Assembly: GCA_964651385.1 (NCBI GenBank) | Contig: CAZYYM010000043.1 | Coordinates: forward strand, 1 to 27,145 | Source of the DNA: GCA-001735895 sp964651385 | Lineage (GTDB): Bacteria > Pseudomonadota > Gammaproteobacteria > GCA-001735895 | Reading direction: 5' to 3' | Length of the DNA: 27,145 nucleotides | Shown here: one piece after another, positions 22,661 to 27,145 of the stretch | How the letters are laid out: each line of letters opens with the position of its first letter | Position numbering within the stretch: position 1 is the stretch's first letter | Made by a program: the position numbers and the translations under genes | Notes under the pieces: model-generated | Database searches by the model: none | Seen by the model: only the letters and a program-made list of their open reading frames with translations | Told to the model about the DNA's origin: nothing

Positions 22661-23264
22661 CTATTGCAAGATTTTGCCAACTCTATGTTGTAAGACGGGT
22701 AATAGATCCGTTTCAAACCAGGGGTTTTGCATCAACCAGCGATTATTACGCGGGGTGGGGTAAAGGTAGCAGTTCAGGCCAGTAATTCTGCCAGGATTTT
22801 ACCAGTTCAGTGAGATTGCCCTTGAAATTCGAAAAATGGTATAACTGCGCATATCGTCCAAGTACCAGTGTCATTTGAATATTAGCTGCCTCATCTAATA
22901 AAGGTTGTCGCCAGGTGCTGGCGCATTCTGGTCTGGGTGGTAAGTCACCGGATTTACCGGTTCCGGGGAAACAAAACCCCATCGGCAAAATTGCAATCAG
23001 ATCGGCGTCATAAAAAATATTATCGTTTATGCCCATCCACTCGCGTAGGCGTTTGCCACTGGCATCGTCGAATGGTTTTCCTGATTCGTGCACCTTGCGG
23101 CCAGGTGCCTGCCCCACAATGAGTATTCTGGCGTTTTCATTAAGCTGCAGTACCGGGTTCGCTCCCAGTGGCAGTTGCTGTTCACATATGCGGCATGCTC
23201 GTACCTGCTTTAGCAGCGATTTTATATTACCCGGCATACCCGGGCATTTCGCGGTCGAGCACAC
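22661..23264 (-). pseudogene. Uracil-DNA glycosylase-family gene with a 3' frameshift
   Basis: The intact part (23264 to 22746, or from an ATG at 23237) encodes a uracil-DNA glycosylase superfamily protein: CRICEQQLPLGANPVLQ, the catalytic-loop motif ILIVGQAPGRKVHESGKPFDD, SGKRLREWMG, and the final LPLPHPA. The family normally continues HPSPRNNRW. Here a TAA follows HPA, but the +1 frame downstream reads RNNRWLMQNPWFETDLLPVL and on to a TAG at 22661-22663, about 30 more codons. So a small indel (net two bases missing, for example a 5-base loss between short C-rich repeats) at about 22746-22757 breaks the gene. It could be a real mutation or a sequence error in a C/G-rich run. The active-site loop itself is intact. 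Confidence 0.8.
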
Positions 23265-23991
23265 GTTTCATCGCTTCGAAATACAAATGATGACGTTGCC
23301 CTTTGTGGCGATCATTTTCATCAGGTGTCTGTACCTGCTTAACCACTTCGGGCGGAATACATACAAGATCCCGGCCGCTACTCATTGCTAGTATTTGTGC
23401 GCGGCAGACACGCTCCAGCAAATACAGCATATGGTATGCCTGAGCAACCGTATCAGATACCACCAGGACACCATGGTTTTTCATGAACATAACAGACTGT
23501 TGGCCTAATATTCCGGCGAGGTGTTCACCTTCTTCAAGTGTATCTGCAGTGCCGCGATATTCGTCTTCGTAGGCAATATACCCATCAAAAAAGGCGGCGG
23601 TTTGCGTCGCCGGCACGAGGCGATTATTTTCCAGCATATTCAACGCCACAGCCCAGGTCTGATGGGTGTGCATGACCACACGGGCACCACTGATACGATG
23701 AATGGGCGCGTGAATGCACTGCGCCGAGAGTTCGACGACGCCTTCACCTTCGAGCGTATCGCCGGCTTCATTAAAGCTAATCATGTCGCTGGCGCGGGCC
23801 TCCGACCAGTGCAGGCCATAAGGTAATACCAGGTAACGATCATCATATCCGGGCACAGTCACGGTAAAGTGATTGTCAATGCCTTCCTCAAGCTGGTGAT
23901 ACACTGCCAGACGATGCGCTGCGGCAAGATCTATTTTAGCCTGCAAAACCGGGTCGGTAATCTGTTCAGAGTCAAGTGCGTGTAATGACAT
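23227..23991 (-). CDS. Class II aldolase/adducin-family protein
   Basis: The protein has the class II aldolase fold markers: LAAAHRLAVYHQLEEGIDNHFTVTVPG near the N terminus, the metal-binding HTHQTWAV pair, and FMKNHGVLVVSDTVAQAYHMLYLLERVCRAQ with the third His. Enzymes of this family (fuculose-phosphate aldolase, ribulose-phosphate epimerase) use Zn2+ to cleave or epimerise phosphosugars, but the adducin-like subgroup to which this seems closest has unknown substrates. The frame extends to 24084, but the ATG at 23991 has GGAG about six bases upstream and gives 254 residues starting MSLHALDSEQ. The 3' end overlaps the start of the glycosylase gene by up to 38 bases. Confidence 0.85.
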   Translation of the reverse strand: MSLHALDSEQITDPVLQAKIDLAAAHRLAVYHQLEEGIDNHFTVTVPGYDDRYLVLPYGLHWSEARASDMISFNEAGDTLEGEGVVELSAQCIHAPIHRISGARVVMHTHQTWAVALNMLENNRLVPATQTAAFFDGYIAYEDEYRGTADTLEEGEHLAGILGQQSVMFMKNHGVLVVSDTVAQAYHMLYLLERVCRAQILAMSSGRDLVCIPPEVVKQVQTPDENDRHKGQRHHLYFEAMKRVLDREMPGYAG

Positions 23992-24153
23992 GAGTACTCC
24001 GGTAAAATTCTGTGGTACTTTATAATAAACCAGATTTTCCGATTGAGACAGGCGCATGTATGGCTGGCGCCGGAAAATAGTCAATTATTAGTTGCACTGG
24101 CGAGCCGGATAACTATGATGAATGGGTCACAACCTGGAAAATTGAGGTAAATT

Positions 24154-24390
24154 ATGACTAATCCGATCAGAGCAGCCGATGCCCCTTTCGCGGTCGAAGT
24201 TGAAGCGGGTAAAGCCTACTTCTGGTGCGCCTGTGGTAAAAGCAGTAAGCAGCCGTTTTGCGATGGTTCGCATAAAGACACGGAATTCACACCAGTTAAA
24301 TATGAGGCAGGTGAAAGCAAAAAGGTTTTCTTCTGTGGTTGTAAGCAGACTTCGGGTCAGCCACTATGCGATGGTAGCCATAAGGCTTAG
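24154..24390 (+). CDS. Double CDGSH iron-sulfur protein
   Basis: The 78-residue protein contains two CDGSH-type [2Fe-2S] motifs in tandem: CACGKSSKQPFCDGSH (first) and CGCKQTSGQPLCDGSH (second). Each has the C-x-C-x-n-C-D-G-S-H spacing, with three Cys and one His ligand. This is the MitoNEET-related type 3 arrangement (bacterial MiNT-like), a small soluble protein carrying two labile clusters. The role is redox or cluster transfer and is not defined in bacteria. It is monocistronic and is divergent from the aldolase gene. Confidence 0.92.
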   Translation: MTNPIRAADAPFAVEVEAGKAYFWCACGKSSKQPFCDGSHKDTEFTPVKYEAGESKKVFFCGCKQTSGQPLCDGSHKA

Positions 24391-24460
24391 AGTCCTGGCT
24401 GTAGTTATAGTTGTCAAATTTGCTATTCTGGACCGTTTTGTGTTCAATTTTACCTTTCAC

Positions 24461-24487
24461 TCACCTGTTCGGTGATCCTGAACAGGT
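24461..24487. repeat. Inverted repeat with two alternative hairpins
   Basis: ACCTGTTC (24463-24470) and GAACAGGT (24480-24487) are a perfect 8-bp inverted repeat with a 9-base spacer. The same region can form a competing stem, TCACC (24461-24465) with GGTGA (24471-24475). No T-run follows, so it is not a standard terminator. It lies in the 192-base spacer (24391-24582) between the convergent CDGSH gene and the small unknown gene; nothing else is recognisable there. Confidence 0.5.
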
Positions 24488-24582
24488 TTATTCCTCTAAA
24501 GGTAACACCGAAGATAGTATTACTAAGCTCTCTCATTTCAGCGACTTAGCCATCATCGCGCAAAATTAATTCTCACCCATGG

Positions 24583-24840
24583 TTAATCCATCCAGTGATA
24601 CATGCCCAGCCTGAGTTTATTTTCGAGCGGGAATGTGTTGACTATATCCTGCTGCACTTGCATTCGATCCGTATAGAGTTGTTTGGCACGGTATTGAGCC
24701 TGCGATTTTTCGAGCTCAGATCGAGCAAATAAACTCAATATCTTACCGATAATATTTCCAGATATTGAAATCGGCTGAGAAAAGGATTTATCAAGTTCTA
24801 CGGTAGTAGAGGAAAAGTTGGTCAGAGTGTTGCTGGTCAT
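24583..24840 (-). CDS. Small hypothetical protein, family not recognised
   Basis: The 85-residue frame is preceded by a strong ribosome site (GAGGAG about seven bases before the ATG at 24840), which supports real translation. The N-terminal third is Ser/Thr-rich (MTSNTLTNFSSTTVELD), the middle has an amphipathic stretch (GNIIGKILSLFARSELEKSQAQYRAKQLYTDRM), and it ends LGMYHWMD. There is no signal peptide, membrane helix or cysteine. I do not recognise the family. No partner gene is adjacent. The 213 bases upstream (24841-25053) hold no gene I can support. Confidence 0.55.
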   Translation of the reverse strand: MTSNTLTNFSSTTVELDKSFSQPISISGNIIGKILSLFARSELEKSQAQYRAKQLYTDRMQVQQDIVNTFPLENKLRLGMYHWMD

Positions 24841-25053
24841 ATGAGGCTCCTCAATTATCTTTTGTTGATAGTGAAGATAGTTTGAAACATTTAAACAGGC
24901 GAAACATGAAGTTAGTTTGACCAGTTTGTGACGATTTCATGACGATATCTGGTGAACAACGCAGAATTCGTTAACAAACAGCGGGATTTTTGTAAATATG
25001 ATCCGAAATTGCGAGCTGGCGCAGTATGAAACATGATTTACAGGTTTAATTAA

Positions 25054-25323
25054 TTCAGGCTGGAAACCGTACGATATCAGCTTAGTTATCTGGACGAGCA
25101 GGTAATCATGGAGCCTTAGGTATTCGATTTGCTGGTTTGTCTGGTCGAAAACAGGGACCGGGTTGTTACGCGGGCCGAGCTATTGGATAACCTGTGGGAA
25201 GGCAAAGTGGTGACCGATACGGCTCTGAGTGCGAGGTTGAAAGATGCTCGCAAAGCGATTCATGACAGTGGTTCGCGCTTCCGCGCTTGCTTCACTTCGA
25301 TGAGTCAGACCCTGAGCTACTGA
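25054..25323 (+). pseudogene. Winged-helix (Trans_reg_C) regulator remnant with a nonsense codon
   Basis: An open frame from 25054 reads YQLSYLDEQVIMEP, then TAG at 25117-25119, then VFDLLVCLVENRDRVVTRAELLDNLW, GKVVTDTALSARLKDARKAIHDSG and a stop at 25323. This is the CadC/OmpR-like DNA-binding domain usually fused at the N terminus of adenylate cyclase-like, TPR or TolB-type membrane regulators. The TAG stands exactly where the family has the Gln of MEPQVFDLL, so a single C-to-T change explains it. After HDSG the expected RGYRF wing is lost and the large effector part is missing. It is a truncated pseudogene and ends 28 bases before a terminator. Confidence 0.75.
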
Positions 25324-25351
25324 ATTTAATTCTCCTCAGCGTTAACTTTGT

Positions 25352-25377
25352 GACGGGCTTAAGGCCCGTCTTTTTTT
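25352..25377 (+). terminator. Rho-independent terminator
   Basis: GACGGGC (25352-25358) pairs with GCCCGTC (25364-25370) around a TTAAG loop and is followed by seven Ts. It works in the plus direction and would end transcription of the regulator remnant before the oppositely oriented intI gene. On the other strand there is no T-run. Confidence 0.92.
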
Positions 25378-25444
25378 GATATCTCTATAAACATACCGGC
25401 TAATTGAATTCACTATTCAAGACGCGACCCAATGGTTTCGAGTC

Positions 25445-26440
25445 TTAATGCGCATTTTCAACACCGAATATGTTTTCCAGCGGACTGATTACGGCTGAGC
25501 CGCCGCGGCCTATGACGTGCGTGTAGATTTCGGTAGTTCTTACGTCACTATGGCCGAGTTGTTCCTGTACGGTACGTATATCGGCGCCTCGCTCCAGGAG
25601 GTGGGTAGCAAATGAATGTCGGAGCGTGTGACAGCTTGCCGGACGGTTAATTCCTGCATTCTTAACGGCTCTTTTAACCGCTTTTTGAAAACAGGACTCA
25701 TCCAGGTGATGTCGTCGAATAATACCACTGCGAGGGTCGACACTTCGCCTTGTCGCAGGGAAAACATATTGCCAGCCCCATGAAGTGGCCGCATTCGGGT
25801 ATTTTCTTTCCAGCGCGTAAGGTAAATATACTCGACCATAGCCCTCGGCAATATCTCTTTCGTGTATCAATTTTGTGTATTCTAAATGCCTGCCAAGTGG
25901 CACAACCAGTTCTTTAGCAAGCGTCACTACTCGATCTTTACCGCCTTTTCCACCGATCACAGTAACGGAAAGACGATCTAAATCGATATCCTGAACCCGA
26001 AGCCGGATACATTCCATCAAACGGAGCCCTGAACCATAAAGTAAACACCCCACCAGCCAATGCACGCTTTCAAGGCCAGATAATAAACTTGCAACTTCTG
26101 ATCGAGACAATACCACTGGTATCTTCGTTTTCTTTTTGGATCTAACGATATTCGGAATATTCTGCAAAGGCCTGTCAAGCACTTTGCGATAAAGAAACAC
26201 CAACGCATTAAGCGCCTGTCCTTGTGTAGCCGGAGCAACATTCCGATTAATTACCAGGTGTGTCAAAAATTCGGAAACTTCATCCTCTCCCATCGCTTCT
26301 GGATGGCGCTTACCGTGATATAAAATAAAACGTCTAATCCAGTCGACATAGGCCTGTTCGGTTCTTATCGCATAGTGCTGCACACGCATTAACCGGCGTA
26401 CTTTTTCAAGGAATGGGGATTTTCTTCGATTACTATCCAT
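25445..26440 (-). CDS. intI: Integron integrase (IntI, tyrosine recombinase)
   Basis: The 331-residue enzyme is a complete tyrosine recombinase with an N-terminal SAM-like domain (HYAIRTEQAYVDWIRRFILYH, residues 22-42) and the catalytic residues Arg140 (GSGLRLMEC), Lys165 or 168 (GGKGGKDR), His271 and Arg274 (HTLRHSF), His297 (LGHSDV) and nucleophile Tyr306 (EIYTHV). Residues 209-229 (ALERKYPNA, then WGWQYVFPA) are the additional patch found only in integron integrases, which separates IntI from XerC/D. IntI recombines attC sites of gene cassettes into attI. It is transcribed away from the candidate attI and cassette region to its right, the usual orientation. No convincing LexA box is seen upstream; TTGTAG-17-TATCGT on the minus strand near 26480-26510 is a weak promoter candidate. 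Confidence 0.96.
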   Translation of the reverse strand: MDSNRRKSPFLEKVRRLMRVQHYAIRTEQAYVDWIRRFILYHGKRHPEAMGEDEVSEFLTHLVINRNVAPATQGQALNALVFLYRKVLDRPLQNIPNIVRSKKKTKIPVVLSRSEVASLLSGLESVHWLVGCLLYGSGLRLMECIRLRVQDIDLDRLSVTVIGGKGGKDRVVTLAKELVVPLGRHLEYTKLIHERDIAEGYGRVYLPYALERKYPNAATSWGWQYVFPATRRSVDPRSGIIRRHHLDESCFQKAVKRAVKNAGINRPASCHTLRHSFATHLLERGADIRTVQEQLGHSDVRTTEIYTHVIGRGGSAVISPLENIFGVENAH

Positions 26441-26689
26441 AGATAATTATTCTCAATATGTTCTCATTATTAAACGATACCGTACAACTCCCGTTTCTAC
26501 AAGGGTATAGATGGCACTAAGCTACCTATGCCCGTACAAATGATGTAATTCAAAATTTGTTGACGACCGACTCGTGTGATAAGTTACTGGATTATCGGGA
26601 TTTTAGAAAAACAAGTGGAATTACCTGAATGAAAAGTATACTAAATATCATCAATCGGCAAAGATGGCAGATTGCGGCCGAATTAGGCT

Positions 26690-26696
26690 GTTATGT
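26690..26696 (+). other. Candidate integron recombination core (attI/cassette junction)
   Basis: GTTATGT lies 250 bases upstream of the intI start and 43 bases before the first cassette-like gene, on the strand reading away from intI. It resembles the core GTTRRRY in its relaxed form (GTTATGC occurs in chromosomal cassette sites). Crossover would occur between G26690 and T26691. The rest of the 298-base spacer (26441-26738) has no gene; a TTGACG at 26560-26565 might be the -35 box of a cassette promoter but lacks a good -10. The identification rests on position and a short match only. Confidence 0.4.
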
Positions 26697-26738
26697 GCTA
26701 GGTAGAATTTAGTATCAATCAAACAAATTGAGGAATAT

Positions 26739-27119
26739 ATGAATTTACAGAAAATATTATTAATAACGATAATTGCAGGTGTTTTTTCTGGTTGTGCAGG
26801 TGGGCCATGGTATTTCTACAAATCAAATTTGAATAATTTGTCAGTAGGTCAAAGTAAAAGTAGCCTTCTTACGGGCTTTTCTAATAAAGACAACCCAAAA
26901 ACAGTGCCATTAGTTATTAGAGCAACTAAAACCATAAATGGAGAGCTAATAGAGATTGGGGAATTGCCTATGATGAGCCAAGCCACAAGTCAAAAGACTA
27001 CATACTGGTTTCTTTTTGTTGATGGCTATTTAAAACAGTGGGGTGAGCCAAGAGATTGGCAAGATGTTCAAGCTCGTTATGAAATTAATTACAATCCGTC
27101 TGCAAGCGTCAATTATTAA
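26739..27119 (+). CDS. Small lipoprotein, probable first gene of the cassette region
   Basis: The 126-residue protein has a lipoprotein signal peptide (MNLQKILLITIIAGVFSGC, lipobox FSGC with Cys19), so it is probably lipid-anchored. The mature part begins with a Gly/Trp/Tyr-rich segment followed by LNNLSVGQSKSSLLTGFSN. That resembles the SmpA/BamE-like pattern in which a conserved V-G-x-S/T-K segment precedes a beta-rich domain; this is a resemblance, not a firm family call. GAGG lies nine bases upstream of the ATG. The gene is clearly more AT-rich than the housekeeping genes, as is common for integron cassettes. Only 14 bases separate its stop from the next ATG, so no attC fits directly behind it. 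Confidence 0.7.
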   Translation: MNLQKILLITIIAGVFSGCAGGPWYFYKSNLNNLSVGQSKSSLLTGFSNKDNPKTVPLVIRATKTINGELIEIGELPMMSQATSQKTTYWFLFVDGYLKQWGEPRDWQDVQARYEINYNPSASVNY

Positions 27120-27133
27120 CAGAGTAAAATAAA

Positions 27134-27145
27134 ATGCCAAATATT
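27134..27145 (+). CDS. Start of a further gene cut by the window edge
   Basis: An ATG at 27134 after an A-rich leader (AGAGTAAAATAAA) opens a frame (MPNI) that runs off the window. If real, it would be translated together with the lipoprotein gene. Four codons are too few to identify it. Confidence 0.3.

Noticed and set aside
26441..26520. LexA box at the intI promoter
   Set aside because: I looked for CTGT-N8-ACAG and related patterns upstream of intI and found no acceptable match; GAACATATTGAG is not a palindrome.
27110..27133. attC start (RYYYAAC) right after the lipoprotein gene
   Set aside because: The only AAC there is in TATTAAC, which does not fit the consensus, and the next ATG follows at once, leaving no room for an attC hairpin.
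1..27145. CRISPR array or tRNA/rRNA genes
   Set aside because: No regularly spaced direct repeats and no cloverleaf-like or rRNA sequence were noticed on either strand.

Overview
The window looks like chromosomal DNA of a gammaproteobacterium, probably an uncultured or draft-assembled one. The gene families and order fit this: tsaD/plsY, bioH-bioC, an aa3/caa3-type cytochrome c oxidase locus, rpoH next to ftsX-ftsE-ftsY, then rsmD-coaD-yfhL. I cannot name a genus. A run of exactly 100 Ns inside coxA marks a scaffold gap.

Layout. 1-2508: 3' end of tsaD, plsY (opposite strand), then the biotin genes bioH and bioC. 2489-10359: a respiratory oxidase locus. One part holds accessory and assembly genes (a DUF2909-like twin-TM protein, SURF1, a Sco-like thioredoxin-fold protein, the heme O synthase ctaB, and DUF2970 and DUF2244 membrane proteins). 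The other part is the structural operon coxB (with a fused cytochrome c domain), coxA, a 44-codon membrane ORF, ctaG and coxC. No heme A synthase (ctaA) and no canonical sco gene is present where they are often found. 10249-12653: a small AT-rich accessory island between the convergent 3' ends of coxC and rpoH. It is bounded by ~37-bp imperfect inverted repeats and carries an AbiEi/AbiEii type IV toxin-antitoxin pair with its own promoter and operator, plus two gene remnants that both lack their 5' ends, one resembling the tail of a large serine recombinase. 12674-19012: rpoH with a perfect CIRCE (HrcA) operator at its promoter, gshA, a two-receiver response regulator with a degenerate first receiver, and the ftsY-ftsE-ftsX operon. 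19101-24390: a broken M16 peptidase gene, rsmD, coaD, a 2x[4Fe-4S] ferredoxin, gamma-glutamyltransferase, a frameshifted uracil-DNA glycosylase-family gene, a class II aldolase-family gene and a double CDGSH protein.

24391-27145: a second accessory region. It contains a small unknown gene, a nonsense-mutated winged-helix regulator remnant with a terminator, and a complete integron-type tyrosine recombinase (IntI) transcribed leftward. To its right lie a candidate attI core and an AT-rich lipoprotein gene, the layout expected at the proximal end of a chromosomal integron. The cassette array, if it exists, continues beyond the window.

Two themes stand out. One is regulatory wiring: HrcA-type control of the sigma-32 gene. 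The other is gene decay: five broken genes, three of them damaged by a nonsense codon or frameshift, next to two mobile-element footprints. The most striking loci are the integron platform, the inverted-repeat-bounded AbiE island and the CIRCE-rpoH junction.
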